NCBI GenBank assembly: GCA_963815495.1 | Contig: CAWFGW010000015.1 | Span: 149,630 to 213,629 of the forward strand | Source: CAWFGW01 sp963815495 | Lineage (GTDB): Bacteria; Bacteroidota; Bacteroidia; Cytophagales; JAAEPT01 | Reading direction: 5' to 3' | Length of the DNA stretch: 64,000 nucleotides | In this document: in pieces, positions 48,978 to 58,577 of the stretch | Layout of the letters: every line of letters starts with the position of its first letter | Position numbering within the stretch: the stretch's first letter is position 1 | The notes under the pieces: generated by a model | What the model was told of the DNA's origin: nothing | What the model saw: only the letters and a program-made list of their open reading frames with translations | Databases searched by the model: none | Made by a program: the position numbers and the translations under genes

Positions 48978-49361
48978 ATGAATTCACCTTTTAGTTTAAC
49001 TAGACTTCATTACAACCTTATAGGTTCAATAATAATTGCGACCATTATAATAAACATAGCCATTTTCTTAACTGGTCATTTCCTGCAAGTAATAGGGATA
49101 TTTTGGTTTGGTGTAGTTGCTTCACTTGTCGTACAGATTCTCGCTAAAATATTACACTTAAAAATAAATTTTGAAATCGCTTTCGGAATTGGGCTTTTTA
49201 CTCTGTTAGTAACACATTTAATACTATACCCAATCTGGATTTTCTTTGGAAATAACAACATCCCATTGGACACTACTATAGCCTATTTTGCTATAATATT
49301 TCTTATTGGATGTGTTCAGCAACTACTAACGTCATTGATTTTTATCAGATATGGAAACTAA
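48978..49361 (+). CDS. Small integral membrane protein of unknown function
   Basis: A 127-residue protein with four hydrophobic segments (about 13-35, 37-57, 67-90 and 98-120). I do not recognise the family. It stands alone at the end of the accessory block, before tRNA-Val on the other strand. Confidence 0.65.
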   Translation: MNSPFSLTRLHYNLIGSIIIATIIINIAIFLTGHFLQVIGIFWFGVVASLVVQILAKILHLKINFEIAFGIGLFTLLVTHLILYPIWIFFGNNNIPLDTTIAYFAIIFLIGCVQQLLTSLIFIRYGN

Positions 49362-49616
49362 TATTGGGGGTTTAATTTGGAAAACTTGAAGGGTAAAAAA
49401 TCAGATGTCTTAGACGTAGGCAAAAGAATATTGACGATTGGTTTGTAGGCATCAACCCTCTCAGGCTTAAATTTAGCTTTCTCAGCGTAACTTATGCCTT
49501 ACCATTTAAGAAGTCTGCGACTTCGCTATCAACACAACATAATACTTTCCGATTGATCCGTATATAAACAGACTCCTCGTAAACTCGGAGTGACATTCAG
49601 GAGTCCAAAAAAAGGC
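49362..49616. other. Non-coding stretch before tRNA-Val
   Basis: No gene, tRNA or strong promoter seen. An imperfect inverted repeat (ACTCCTCG near 49571 with CTCGGAGT) is the only structure noticed. Confidence 0.5.
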
Positions 49617-49647
49617 ATAAAAAAGCCTCACAGTATTGCGAGGCTTT
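49617..49647 (-). terminator. Terminator of tRNA-Val
   Basis: AAGCCTC and GAGGCTT form a 7-bp stem around a 10-base loop, with a T-run on the minus strand, just after the tRNA 3' end. Confidence 0.7.
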
Positions 49648-49655
49648 GTTTGTGT

Positions 49656-49730
49656 GGGCAATGAGAGATTCGAACTCCCGACCCCCTCGGTGTAAACGAG
49701 GTGCTCTGAACCAGCTGAGCTAATTGCCCT
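49656..49730 (-). tRNA. tRNA-Val (TAC)
   Basis: Full cloverleaf: acceptor GGGCAAT/ATTGCCC with A discriminator, D-arm GCTC/GAGC, anticodon stem CCTCG/CGAGG with loop TTTACAC (anticodon TAC), variable loop GGGTC, and T-arm GGGAG/CTCTC around TTCGAAT. CCA is not encoded. Confidence 0.95.
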
Positions 49731-49746
49731 TGTTGTTAAGGGAGTG

Positions 49747-49776
49747 CAAACATATTCGCTTTTTTTTTAATTGCAA
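49747..49776 (-). promoter_or_regulatory. Promoter of tRNA-Val
   Basis: On the minus strand TTG (49776-49774), a 19-base spacer and TATGTTTG (49754-49747) match the Bacteroidota consensus, about 17 bases before the tRNA. Confidence 0.7.
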
Positions 49777-49829
49777 AACAAAACTTAAAGAAATATTTCC
49801 GCTTTCTTTCGTTTTCTTGTTATCAGATA

Positions 49830-52364
49830 ATGATAACTTTATCTATTGTGTGGAATAAGCTACTAAAAACCGTCAAATATCTTTTCTTCTTTTTCCTAAT
49901 CTTAGGTCTAAGTATCGGGTTGTTAGCCTATTATAACAAAGACAAAATTTTACTCGCCTTTCAAAATAAGGCCAACGACTATCTGCAAACGGAGGTGAAA
50001 GTCGACAAAATAGATTTAGATTTTTATCATCACTTTCCGCAAATTTCTATTCAGCTGGATAACCCCTTAATTTTTGATGCGATTGAAGGTAGCACCGACA
50101 CCTTTTTGGTCGCTAGTAACATCAACCTTTCTTTGGATTTATTAGAACTTATTCGCGGTGAATATTCCGTTAACCGTGTTTCCATTGAAAATGCGCGCAT
50201 CAAAATTAAAATTGATGAATCTGGGAATAACAACTACACCATCTTTAAGTCCAACGCCACAGAAAAAGATACTTCGTTTCAATTCAACCTTGAAAAGGTG
50301 TTGCTCTCGAATGTTGCCCTCGAATACATCGATCAGCGGATTAACAACAACCACTCTGTGCTAGCGAAAGAGTTAGAAGCCTCGTTAAGTGTCTCAGACA
50401 AACGCATAAAAATTGATTTGTTAGGTGACCTCTATTCGAATCATATTGGCATTCGGGGTGAAAAATATTTAAAACAAAAAGCCGTGGCGCTGGATTGTAA
50501 TTTAGCTTTCCTGTCAGACTCGCGGGAGTTAGTAATTAGTCCGTCAACCATAAAGATTGGTGCTTCCGCTTTCTCCATTTCAGGGGTCTATATCAACAAT
50601 GAACACAACACCACTGATATTCACATTGAAGGTGACAACACCAACATACAAACGATTGTAGCGCTTTTACCGAATGACATCGCTACAAAATTAAACGAAT
50701 ACCAAAGTGAAGGTAATGTGTTTTTTAGTGGAGACATCAAAGGCAACATTAGCAAACAGGAGTCGCCTCAGATAACCTGTGATTTTGGATTTAAAAACGC
50801 TTCGTTTTATCATCCTGCCACCAAGCAGTCCATTAAAAATGCTACGTTGACAGGTCGTTATTCTAATGGCGCTCAGCGGAACCTTACCACTTCTTTTATC
50901 GACTTAAAAGATGTTTCGGGGTCCATTGGTTCGGGTAGCTTCAACGGAAGCTTTAATTACCGGAATTTTGAATCGCCCTATTTGAAAATGAATCTGCATG
51001 CTAACCTCGATTTTTCACGAATCATGTTGATGTATCCAGTAAAAGAAATTGCTTCCCCTTCGGGCATCTTTCGTATACAGGCCAACTTTGATGGCTCGCT
51101 GCATGACCTGCGAACCAATACCCATAAAGTAAGAAGTAGTGGTTCATTTGATATTCAAAAAGTAGGGTTTCTGTGGGTTCCCAATAAGCTAAAAGTGCAA
51201 AACCTGGATGGTAACTTTTTGTTTAACAACAGCGACTTAGGCATTACCACCTTTAGCGGAAAGGTGGGCAATAGCGATTTTTCACTTTCAGGGTTCTTTA
51301 AAAACTTCGTGGCTTACCTGTTTGTGGAAAATGTCAACTTAAAAATGGAGGCAGGCATTGAAAGCAACATGCTTGACTTGGATGAACTGTTAAGTTCTGA
51401 TAACACGGTGAGCACAGACCAAAACAACTACCGCTTTAACCTGTCACCTAAACTTTCATTTGACATCGACTGCCATGTGAAAAATTTAAAATTTAGACAC
51501 TTAACGGGTGATAACATCGGTAAAAATCTTATTGGCGATTTACATTTATACGATCAAAGGCTCACCTTCAACAGCATTAAGTTTGATTTGGCTGGTGGCC
51601 GTATTAGCAGTCATGGATTTGTGAATGTGCAAGACACGGCCAACTACAAAGCACACATCACAGGTAATGTTGAAACGGTGCAAGTAGATCGCTTCTTCGA
51701 TATTTTTGAAAACTTTGGTCAAACCTTTATTACTGAAAAAAACTTATCAGGAACGGTTTCTGCCGATTTTGATACCAAATTATTTTTTAACAATCAATTA
51801 GTATTTGATAGCGATCAGTTATTGGCAGATTTACACATTAGCATCGAAAACGGTAAGTTGATGAATGTGGCGCCACTTGAAGAAATGGGGTTTTTTATGC
51901 GAACAAAAAACTATGATAAATATTTAAAAAACAGCAACCTGTCTGACATTTCGTTTTCTACTTTAAAAAATAGCATACACATTGAAAATCGAAAAATGGT
52001 GATTCCTGAAATGGAAATTAAGTCCAGCTCAGCTGACTTTACCATCCGCGGCACACACTCCTTCAATAATGAGATTGACTATTATGTGTCGGTGCCGTTA
52101 ATTAACTATCAAAAAAGAGCAGATCGAGAGGATCGGGGTGTCAACCGAAATAACGATACGGGTGAGTTTTATCTACACATGCAATTGGTGGGTACGTTAG
52201 AAGATTTCGAGATTAACATCGATAAAAAAGAAACAATTGAAAGTGCGAAGGAGAAAATCGGCAATGAAATTCAAAATTTGGTTAAACCTGATGACGATGA
52301 GATCAACTACATTCAAATAGACATTGAAGACACCACCAATATGATTGATTTCGATGATTTATAG
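49830..52364 (+). CDS. AsmA-family protein
   Basis: An 844-residue protein with an N-terminal membrane segment (about 13-33) and a very long beta-rich periplasmic part. The N-terminal region (NDYLQTEVKVDKIDLDFYHHFPQISIQLDNPLIF) and the C-terminal AsmA_2-like part (SFSTLKNSIHIENRKMVIPEMEIKSSSADFTIRGTHSFNNEIDYYVSVPL) fit AsmA-like lipid-bridge proteins of the YhdP/TamB type. Such proteins help move lipids or assemble the outer membrane; which substrate is unknown here. Its stop overlaps the start of the DUF547 gene, so they are coupled. Confidence 0.85.
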   Translation: MITLSIVWNKLLKTVKYLFFFFLILGLSIGLLAYYNKDKILLAFQNKANDYLQTEVKVDKIDLDFYHHFPQISIQLDNPLIFDAIEGSTDTFLVASNINLSLDLLELIRGEYSVNRVSIENARIKIKIDESGNNNYTIFKSNATEKDTSFQFNLEKVLLSNVALEYIDQRINNNHSVLAKELEASLSVSDKRIKIDLLGDLYSNHIGIRGEKYLKQKAVALDCNLAFLSDSRELVISPSTIKIGASAFSISGVYINNEHNTTDIHIEGDNTNIQTIVALLPNDIATKLNEYQSEGNVFFSGDIKGNISKQESPQITCDFGFKNASFYHPATKQSIKNATLTGRYSNGAQRNLTTSFIDLKDVSGSIGSGSFNGSFNYRNFESPYLKMNLHANLDFSRIMLMYPVKEIASPSGIFRIQANFDGSLHDLRTNTHKVRSSGSFDIQKVGFLWVPNKLKVQNLDGNFLFNNSDLGITTFSGKVGNSDFSLSGFFKNFVAYLFVENVNLKMEAGIESNMLDLDELLSSDNTVSTDQNNYRFNLSPKLSFDIDCHVKNLKFRHLTGDNIGKNLIGDLHLYDQRLTFNSIKFDLAGGRISSHGFVNVQDTANYKAHITGNVETVQVDRFFDIFENFGQTFITEKNLSGTVSADFDTKLFFNNQLVFDSDQLLADLHISIENGKLMNVAPLEEMGFFMRTKNYDKYLKNSNLSDISFSTLKNSIHIENRKMVIPEMEIKSSSADFTIRGTHSFNNEIDYYVSVPLINYQKRADREDRGVNRNNDTGEFYLHMQLVGTLEDFEINIDKKETIESAKEKIGNEIQNLVKPDDDEINYIQIDIEDTTNMIDFDDL

Positions 52365-53121
52365 GTACTCGTTAATTTTGTGGGTAACACTTTTTAGTTG
52401 TACATCAAATCCTGAATTATATTCTGAAGAAAAAACAGCCGTACCTAATCATGCTGTATTTTCTAGACTGCTTCAAACGTATGTAGACTCCACTGGAATG
52501 GTCGATTACAAAAATTTTTTAGCCGAAAAAGACACGCTGGAGTACTATTTAATGACCTTAGACTCTTTTCCACCCAATGAAAATTGGTCTGTTGATGAAC
52601 AAAAAGCCTACTGGATCAATGCCTATAATGCCGCGACCATTGGGCTAATTTTGGAAAATTACCCACTTAAAAGCATTCGGGACTTGCACCCGACACCGTA
52701 TATTCCTTTTGTGAATACCGTCTGGCACATTCAAAACATTACCATTGGTGGGAAAAAAGGTTCATTGGATCAAATTGAACACGAAATTCTTCGTCCACGC
52801 TTCAACGACCCCCGCGTGCATTTTGCGATTAATTGTGCTTCAGTGTCTTGTCCCCGCTTGAGAAATGAAGCTTACACTGCGAATCAATTAGAAAAGCAGT
52901 TAATCGAACAAACGGCCGGGTTTATAAATAACCCTACTAAAAATACCCTTACTGCACGTGACATAAAAATCTCCCCAATATTTAATTGGTTCGCAAACGA
53001 CTTTAAAGAAAATGGCACCATCATTCAATTTCTAAATACCTATAGTGAAGTAGAAATTGACGACCAAGCCACCATTTCCTACAGAGAATATGATTGGAGC
53101 TTAAATACTACAAAGCATTAA
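52354..53121 (+). CDS. DUF547 lipoprotein
   Basis: About 255 residues from the ATG at 52354 (a TTG three codons upstream is less likely). A lipoprotein signal (MIYRYSLILWVTLFSC) precedes the DUF547 domain with YWINAYNAATIGLILENYPLKSIRDL, DPRVHFAINCASVSCPRLRNEAY and PIFNWFANDF. The domain has conserved Cys, His and Trp residues but no proven activity. It follows the AsmA-like gene by overlap and meets a second DUF547 gene tail to tail. Confidence 0.88.
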   Translation: MIYRYSLILWVTLFSCTSNPELYSEEKTAVPNHAVFSRLLQTYVDSTGMVDYKNFLAEKDTLEYYLMTLDSFPPNENWSVDEQKAYWINAYNAATIGLILENYPLKSIRDLHPTPYIPFVNTVWHIQNITIGGKKGSLDQIEHEILRPRFNDPRVHFAINCASVSCPRLRNEAYTANQLEKQLIEQTAGFINNPTKNTLTARDIKISPIFNWFANDFKENGTIIQFLNTYSEVEIDDQATISYREYDWSLNTTKH

Positions 53122-53830
53122 GTTGCCAGTTGTAGGGATAAAAATCTACTTTGAGGGCGTTATTAATTTTATCCGTTCTGTATTTATTTAAGAAAGCAAT
53201 ATAATCCTGATTGTTATCTGTTGAGATAAAATCACCCCTATACCATTTAAAAATTTCAGAGAGTAGCACCAATTTTGAACTAGTTTTCACACGAATAAAG
53301 TCAGGGTCGTTCAATGCTTTTTTTGTTTGCATTTCCAATTGGCTTTCTAGTTTGTCGGGCGTATAAGCAAAGTTGGTGATTTGGGGACAGCCTTTTGCCG
53401 CACACACCAACACAAAATGTAATCGGGCATCGTTATATTCTTTGCGCAGCTTCTCGTTCTCAATGTCGTTTAAGGTCAAATATTCATCGGCAATTTTATG
53501 TTTCTTTTTATCAAAAAAACCGTCTATATCGAGGGGGGACTTTACTGGGTATTGCTTTACAACCGCATTAATCACTAAAACATTATAGGCATTGATGTAA
53601 AAAGCTTCTGTTCGCACATTAGCCGATTTACCCACCGGCATGTCCTCGAGTTGGTCGACAAGGTTTTGCATATCCGTTTTATTGGCTTTCACTCCAGCAT
53701 AATTCACTAACCCATTTTTTACATATTTTTTCATAAAGGCATCGGTATCCTCAAAAAATTGATCAAGTTTTGTGGCTTTCGAAAAAATGAAAATGAACAC
53801 AAAACTTAAGGTTAAACTATATTTTTTCAT
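53108..53830 (-). CDS. DUF547 exported protein (second copy)
   Basis: A 240-residue protein with a signal peptide (1-20) and the DUF547 domain (AFYINAYNVLVINAVVKQYPVKSPLDIDG, DARLHFVLVCAAKGCPQI, IFKWYRGDF). It lacks a lipobox, unlike the first copy. The two genes face each other and overlap by 14 bases at their ends. They are clearly paralogues, placed head-on rather than in tandem. Function is unknown. Confidence 0.88.
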   Translation of the reverse strand: MKKYSLTLSFVFIFIFSKATKLDQFFEDTDAFMKKYVKNGLVNYAGVKANKTDMQNLVDQLEDMPVGKSANVRTEAFYINAYNVLVINAVVKQYPVKSPLDIDGFFDKKKHKIADEYLTLNDIENEKLRKEYNDARLHFVLVCAAKGCPQITNFAYTPDKLESQLEMQTKKALNDPDFIRVKTSSKLVLLSEIFKWYRGDFISTDNNQDYIAFLNKYRTDKINNALKVDFYPYNWQLNAL

Positions 53831-53925
53831 GTGGTGGAGTTAAATTTTTATTTTACAAGTTATCAATTGTAGACAATATTCATACCCATTCTTATAAATC
53901 AAAGGGTATTGAATCACAAATAAAG

Positions 53926-53947
53926 TTTTGTCCCTAAGAGGACAAAA
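53926..53947. repeat. Inverted repeat in the gap between DUF547 and LacI genes
   Basis: TTTTGTCC and GGACAAAA form a perfect 8-bp stem around CTAAGA. It lies in the divergent gap and could be an operator or a hairpin. CAAAATTA at 53943-53950 reads as a possible -7 box (TAATTTTG) for the leftward gene. Confidence 0.4.
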
Positions 53948-54114
53948 TTATAGCGAATAAACATACAAAATAGCTAGTTTTCACCGGTAGACTTTAAAAA
54001 ACAGCACATTTTTGTTTTACGTTGATTTACAGTTGGTTATTTTTTATTGATTGGATATACTAGGTAGATTTTTTAATTTATGTACGCACATCAATTATTG
54101 AAGATAAAACAACG

Positions 54115-55203
54115 GTGAAAGAAAAAAGCAGCAAGCCAGTAGGCATTAAAGCCTTAGCAAAATTAGCAAACGTTTCAATAGGCACCATTGATCGTGTATT
54201 ACATGATCGTCCAGGTGTTTCTCCTAAAACTAAGGAACGTGTAAAAAAAATAATTGAAGAAGTAGGCTATAACCCTAACCCTTTAGCCAGACGATTAGCT
54301 AACTTTAATACGACCTATACAATAGCCGTTATACTTCCTGAAAAAAGTGAATTTAACCCGTACTGGGGTCAACATTTATTGGGTATTGAAAAGGCTTTAG
54401 CTCAGGTGAACTTATACGGTGTGGAAGTCGAACCAATATTCTTTGACTTTAATAAAGAAGCATCCTTTGCTGCAGCTACCGAAAAAGCGATGGAAAACCG
54501 TTATGATGCTATCATTTTAGCGCCACTTTTCCGAAAACGCTCTTTGGCCTTTGCTGATGAATGCACCGAAAAAAATATTCCATTAGTTTGCATTGATACC
54601 GATTTAGATCATCCACAAAAGCTTTCTTTTATTGGTCAGGATTCTTATCAAAGTGGTTTTTTAGCTGGAAAAATTATTAGCTGGAAGCTATTAGAGGGTC
54701 AGAAAGTACTTGTTTGTCATCTTGAGTATGCCGATGAATTACCTGAAAACTTAAAAAAACGAGAAGAGGGATTACGGAATTATTTAATAGAGGAGGCAAA
54801 AATTTCTGCTGATCAATTAATCCGTTTAGAGGTTGATACGAAAGCGAATACGTCAATCACAAGTCAAATTCAAGATGTAATTACTAAGAATAAAACCATT
54901 AAATGCCTCTTCATTCCTAATGCCCAATGTTTCCTTGCTGTTGCCAGTCTGACTGAAAAGCAAAAAAAGGATATTTTTATTGTGGCCTACGATCTTATTG
55001 ATGAAAACATTTTTTTATTAAAGGACGGAATTGTAGACGTATTAATTAGTCAAAAGCCAGCCGAACAATGTCATAAAGCAATTACAATACTGTATGAAAA
55101 ACTTATTGCAAAAAAAGCAGTGTCTTCACGGTTAAATATGCCTGTTGATATAATTGTAAAAGAAAATATCGAGTATTATTTACAAGAAAACCAACAGCTT
55201 TAA
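54115..55203 (+). CDS. LacI/PurR-family transcriptional regulator
   Basis: A 362-residue regulator with a GTG start. The HTH (about 7-27, GIKALAKLANVSIGTIDRVLHDRPGVSP) and hinge (GYNPNPLARRLA) are followed by a periplasmic-binding-protein-like effector domain (about 60-345, TYTIAVILPEKSEFNPYWGQ, IPLVCIDTDLDHPQKLSFIGQD). Such proteins usually bind a sugar or related ligand and control nearby genes. The target is not visible: no sugar-transport or catabolic operon is next to it. It may regulate a distant locus, as often seen for this form in Bacteroidota. Confidence 0.9.
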   Translation: MKEKSSKPVGIKALAKLANVSIGTIDRVLHDRPGVSPKTKERVKKIIEEVGYNPNPLARRLANFNTTYTIAVILPEKSEFNPYWGQHLLGIEKALAQVNLYGVEVEPIFFDFNKEASFAAATEKAMENRYDAIILAPLFRKRSLAFADECTEKNIPLVCIDTDLDHPQKLSFIGQDSYQSGFLAGKIISWKLLEGQKVLVCHLEYADELPENLKKREEGLRNYLIEEAKISADQLIRLEVDTKANTSITSQIQDVITKNKTIKCLFIPNAQCFLAVASLTEKQKKDIFIVAYDLIDENIFLLKDGIVDVLISQKPAEQCHKAITILYEKLIAKKAVSSRLNMPVDIIVKENIEYYLQENQQL

Positions 55204-55272
55204 ACTGTGAAAATCAAAAGGGCTCACATTCCCTTTTATAAATCCGCCCTTGTGGGTGTGGTCTAACCACAG

Positions 55273-55346
55273 GCCGTAATTCTCTCATTTAGCTCATTGC
55301 CTTCGTTACATAACATGTTGTTGGAATTGTTTCCAACAACGGCTAA
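55273..55346. repeat. 74-bp repeat, copy 1
   Basis: From GCCGTAATTCTCTC to AACGGCTAA, matching copy 2 over its full length (65 of 74 bases by eye). It contains a perfect 10-bp hairpin, GTTGTTGGAA and TTCCAACAAC (55317-55340), around TTGT. Confidence 0.8.
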
Positions 55347-55591
55347 TGGCTTAATCTACACTTTTTTTGCGTTTCATAGGGCGATTTGGGAGTGTGAAAA
55401 GGATATAAAATGTGCGTCCTAGTCTGGCTAACACTAGTCGACCAAATCGTCTAGATTTTTGTTTCCTTTTTATCAATGAAAAAGGAAAAGCCCAGGCGGC
55501 TTGAGCCGAATGCTTCTAAAAGACATCAACTAACGAGTTTGAATAGAGGTAACTATATTTAATAAAACACCTCTAGTAAACTAAATATCAA

Positions 55592-55665
55592 GCCATAATT
55601 CTCTCGTCTAGCTCATAGCCTTCGTTACATAACATGTTGTGGGAAACAATTCCAACAACGGCTAA
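55592..55665. repeat. 74-bp repeat, copy 2
   Basis: Same length and same direction as copy 1. The hairpin stem is kept with one mismatch, but its loop is ACAA, the reverse complement of TTGT in copy 1. Confidence 0.8.
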
Positions 55666-55699
55666 GACTTTTTCAGTAAGCCCTAAACATAAAAAGAAA

Positions 55700-55740
55700 A
55701 ACCCGCAGACATTATGGTTTGGGAACCAGTCTGCGGGCTT
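55700..55740 (-). terminator. Terminator of the pseudouridine synthase transcription unit
   Basis: On the minus strand GCCCGCAGAC pairs with GTCTGCGGGT across a loop of about 18 bases, followed by TTTTCTTTTT. It lies 107 bases after the gene end. Confidence 0.75.
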
Positions 55741-55846
55741 TATATCAACCAGCTATGTGATACAAATATGCGTGTTTGAACATACATGTTTTATTTTATT
55801 TAGATGAAATGCCTTAAAGTCAGGATGAATAACCACTTTTTGTTGC

Positions 55847-56755
55847 CTAGTTTGTTTTTTTACTAGCGTAATAATCTTCTCGCTCCATGTATTTTCTAAA
55901 CTTATTGGGCATTTCAATCGCTACTTCTATCGGTTTTTGCGTAATGGGATGATTAAACCACACTTTATCGGAACACAACATCAACCCTTTTCCATTGACT
56001 ACATCAAATCCTTCCGAGTAAAACTTGTCTCCAATTACGGGGTGACCAAGTTGAGACATATGAATGCGCAGTTGGTGTGTCCTTCCCGTCACCGGATAGA
56101 GGTTAACTAAAGTCAGCCCGTCATATTTTGCTGAATTTGATATCGATTCTACCTCATACTCTGTTAAACAGGGCTTTCCTTCAAGAGGTGTGTCAATCGT
56201 TCCTTTTTGTGGTTTTAGTTTACCTATTACTACGGCCTTATAGCGTTTGCGAATTGTTTTTTGCTCAAATTGCTGTCCCATTACCACCTGAGCTCTTTCT
56301 GTTTTCGCTATCAAGACTAATCCACATGTAGGGCCATCAAGACGGTGAAGAGGGCGCATAACATCTAGTGCATCTTGTTCTATAGATGGTTTTAAGTTGA
56401 AGGGTAGGGTATTTTCTAATGTTTTGAAAAGGTTCCCATTTACCGGTAAGCCTCCCGGTTTGTTGAGAATCGCCATGTGTTCATCTTCATACACGACTTC
56501 AATTTTTTCTTGATATACTTTCCGATTAGTTTTTGCTTTAGATGTTCCTGCCGCTTCAAGTCTCGTTACAATATCCCCTGAAAAAATCCGGACATCATAA
56601 GCTACTTTTTCGCCATTTACTAGCAATTCGCCATTGGCCATCATTTTCCGAGCCTTTGCTTTTGACGCTACGTATTTAAAAATCGTAGGAGCTAAATTAT
56701 TTAAAAACTGCGGTTTACTGTTTTTAGGGTGGGTGTAGGTTTCTAAAATAGTCAT
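55847..56755 (-). CDS. RluA-family 23S rRNA pseudouridine synthase
   Basis: A 302-residue pseudouridine synthase. An S4-like RNA-binding domain (about 20-65, KARKMMANGELLVNGEKV) is followed by the catalytic domain with HRLDGPTCGLV, whose Asp140 is the nucleophile. GRTHQLRIHM and HPVIGDKFYSEG follow. The layout fits RluA/RluD-like enzymes that modify rRNA or tRNA; the target uridine cannot be told. It lies 1 base after the TPR gene in the same direction and is followed by a terminator. Confidence 0.92.
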   Translation of the reverse strand: MTILETYTHPKNSKPQFLNNLAPTIFKYVASKAKARKMMANGELLVNGEKVAYDVRIFSGDIVTRLEAAGTSKAKTNRKVYQEKIEVVYEDEHMAILNKPGGLPVNGNLFKTLENTLPFNLKPSIEQDALDVMRPLHRLDGPTCGLVLIAKTERAQVVMGQQFEQKTIRKRYKAVVIGKLKPQKGTIDTPLEGKPCLTEYEVESISNSAKYDGLTLVNLYPVTGRTHQLRIHMSQLGHPVIGDKFYSEGFDVVNGKGLMLCSDKVWFNHPITQKPIEVAIEMPNKFRKYMEREDYYASKKTN

Positions 56756-56756
56756 A

Positions 56757-58577
56757 TTAATTCACTCGATCTCCTCGTAACACACGATACATCTTCCGTG
56801 ATTCGGCCACATAAATACTTCCTGGATAATTAATCATCAAGTTTTTATAAATTTCCATGGCTTCATCTTTTTTCTGTAATTCGTATTGATAAAGTTGAGC
56901 CAAGCTAAATAAGGCATCATCACCTAGAATATCTTCCCCATATTTTTCAATGATGTTTTTGTAAAATTTTTCTGCTTGTGCATAATCGCCCGTTTGTTTT
57001 GCGATTTTAGCTTTTAACCAAAATACCTCATCCTGAAGCGAATGATTTTTAAATTTTGTAGATAACGAGTCAAGCGTTTGCTGCGCAGCAGCCGGTTTTT
57101 TTTGGAATAACAACAAGTCAGCCCGTGAATACATTTTAAGTGCCGCATCGGAGGTGTCAAGTGCCAAATTATCTTGAATTAGTAAGCTTAAGTCCATGGC
57201 GTCATTCGCAATTTCACGAGTGGTTGCTAATTTCAACACATCGAGGTTTGCTTGTGCCAATTCAAAATCACCCCTGTAAAAAGAAAGTTTCGCGTTTTTT
57301 AATTTAGCTTCATGTCCCAGGCGATCATCACCAACCAATTTTTCTACTTGTGAATACAGTAGAGTAGACTCCCAAGGCTCATTATTCAACAAATAAATAT
57401 CACCTAAATCCAATTTGCTTTGCGCCAGTAAATCTTTTCGGGTGCGTGGTTGCTGAACAATTCGATTCAAGATAGCAATAGCCGAATCATTTTCATGGAG
57501 ATAAAAAGCATACAATAACGCTCTATTTCTGTTAATGTCCGTAATATCTTCTAAGCGCACTGATTTTGTTAATAATTCATCATAATCAGTTAAGATTGCT
57601 TTAACCGCTAAACTGTCTATTGGAAACGTATTTTTTACTTGTTGTTCGCGAGAGCGAACCAAAAATTTTTTGGCGCGGACATAGGTGAAGTTATCATTAT
57701 AGTTGTCCGCTATATGTTTATAAATAGTAATCGCATTTTTATAATCTCTGTTTTCAAAAGCTAAATCAGCCAAATCAAAAAGTTCTCGACCATGTAAGTG
57801 CAATTTTTTATCTATACTTCTGCTTTGTACAAAGGCATTGTAAAAATCCTGTTTCTGAACATAATACCAAACCAGCATATTTGCTAGCTCTAATTGTGGC
57901 GATTGTTCATCCAGCCGTTGATAAAGCTGTGATTCCAGATATGAATAATCTTCTTCTTTTAATTCTGCTTGCAGTGAATTTTGAACAAAAGGCATTTCTT
58001 TAGGGGCTAGCAAAACCGTATTGATATACTCGTCAATCATCGGCTTAACCTTGTGTTGAAATTTATAGAGTGAAGCCAGCTCTGGTGCATAGGCATACTG
58101 CTGCACTTTGTTAAGTTCACGTGCTGCTTTATAAAGTTGTTCTGAGTGTTGGTAAAGTTGCCTATTGTTAAAAGCTGAGGCTAATTTTTCGATTTCATAT
58201 TGATTGTATTTGGCTTTAACGATTAACTTATCCATGTTTTTTTGATAATCTTTTTCGTCAGTATTGGCAATCGTTAATAAGTAGTCAATTTCATATTTGT
58301 AGTTTTCAGGATACGCTTTTTTTAAGTCTTTTATAAAATCTTGAAGTTCCTTTGATTTATTAAGCTTCAAAAGTGTTGTTCGATAGTTATCATATATCAA
58401 CTCGAGGTTGTGATCCTTTTTACTTAGTTTATCATATAAAACCTCAGCTTTTTCATAATCAGCCTTGTTGAAATATTCGTTAGCAAGATCCAGCTGCTGA
58501 TTTTGCGCAACAGCTAGGTTCATTATTAAAAAACAGATAAACACAAGCAAGTTTTTCATTTCCATAGATTTCTTCAC
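56757..58577 (-). CDS. Exported TPR-repeat protein
   Basis: A 606-residue protein. The start at 58577 gives MKKSMEMKNLLVFICFLIMN as the first part of a signal peptide; the ATG six codons later is also possible. The mature part is almost all helix pairs of about 34 residues (for example LDLANEYFNKADYEKAEVLYDKLS and AQAEKFYKNIIEKYGEDILGDDALFSLAQLYQYELQKKDEAMEIYKNLM), a TPR solenoid. It probably sits in the periplasm as a scaffold. Neighbour to the RluA-like gene by 1 base. The partner is unknown. Confidence 0.85.
   Translation of the reverse strand: MKKSMEMKNLLVFICFLIMNLAVAQNQQLDLANEYFNKADYEKAEVLYDKLSKKDHNLELIYDNYRTTLLKLNKSKELQDFIKDLKKAYPENYKYEIDYLLTIANTDEKDYQKNMDKLIVKAKYNQYEIEKLASAFNNRQLYQHSEQLYKAARELNKVQQYAYAPELASLYKFQHKVKPMIDEYINTVLLAPKEMPFVQNSLQAELKEEDYSYLESQLYQRLDEQSPQLELANMLVWYYVQKQDFYNAFVQSRSIDKKLHLHGRELFDLADLAFENRDYKNAITIYKHIADNYNDNFTYVRAKKFLVRSREQQVKNTFPIDSLAVKAILTDYDELLTKSVRLEDITDINRNRALLYAFYLHENDSAIAILNRIVQQPRTRKDLLAQSKLDLGDIYLLNNEPWESTLLYSQVEKLVGDDRLGHEAKLKNAKLSFYRGDFELAQANLDVLKLATTREIANDAMDLSLLIQDNLALDTSDAALKMYSRADLLLFQKKPAAAQQTLDSLSTKFKNHSLQDEVFWLKAKIAKQTGDYAQAEKFYKNIIEKYGEDILGDDALFSLAQLYQYELQKKDEAMEIYKNLMINYPGSIYVAESRKMYRVLRGDRVN

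Larger units (their letters stand above)
55204..55846. other. Long intergenic stretch with two 74-bp direct repeats
   Basis: This 643-base gap contains the two repeat copies and the terminator listed separately. Between the copies lie about 245 bases without a recognisable gene. A 28-codon frame starting at 55477 has no support. Confidence 0.6.

Noticed and set aside
55273..55665. The 74-bp repeats as integron attC sites
   Set aside because: They share an AACGGCTAA-type end with some cassette sites, but no integrase, cassette genes or proper paired core sites are visible.
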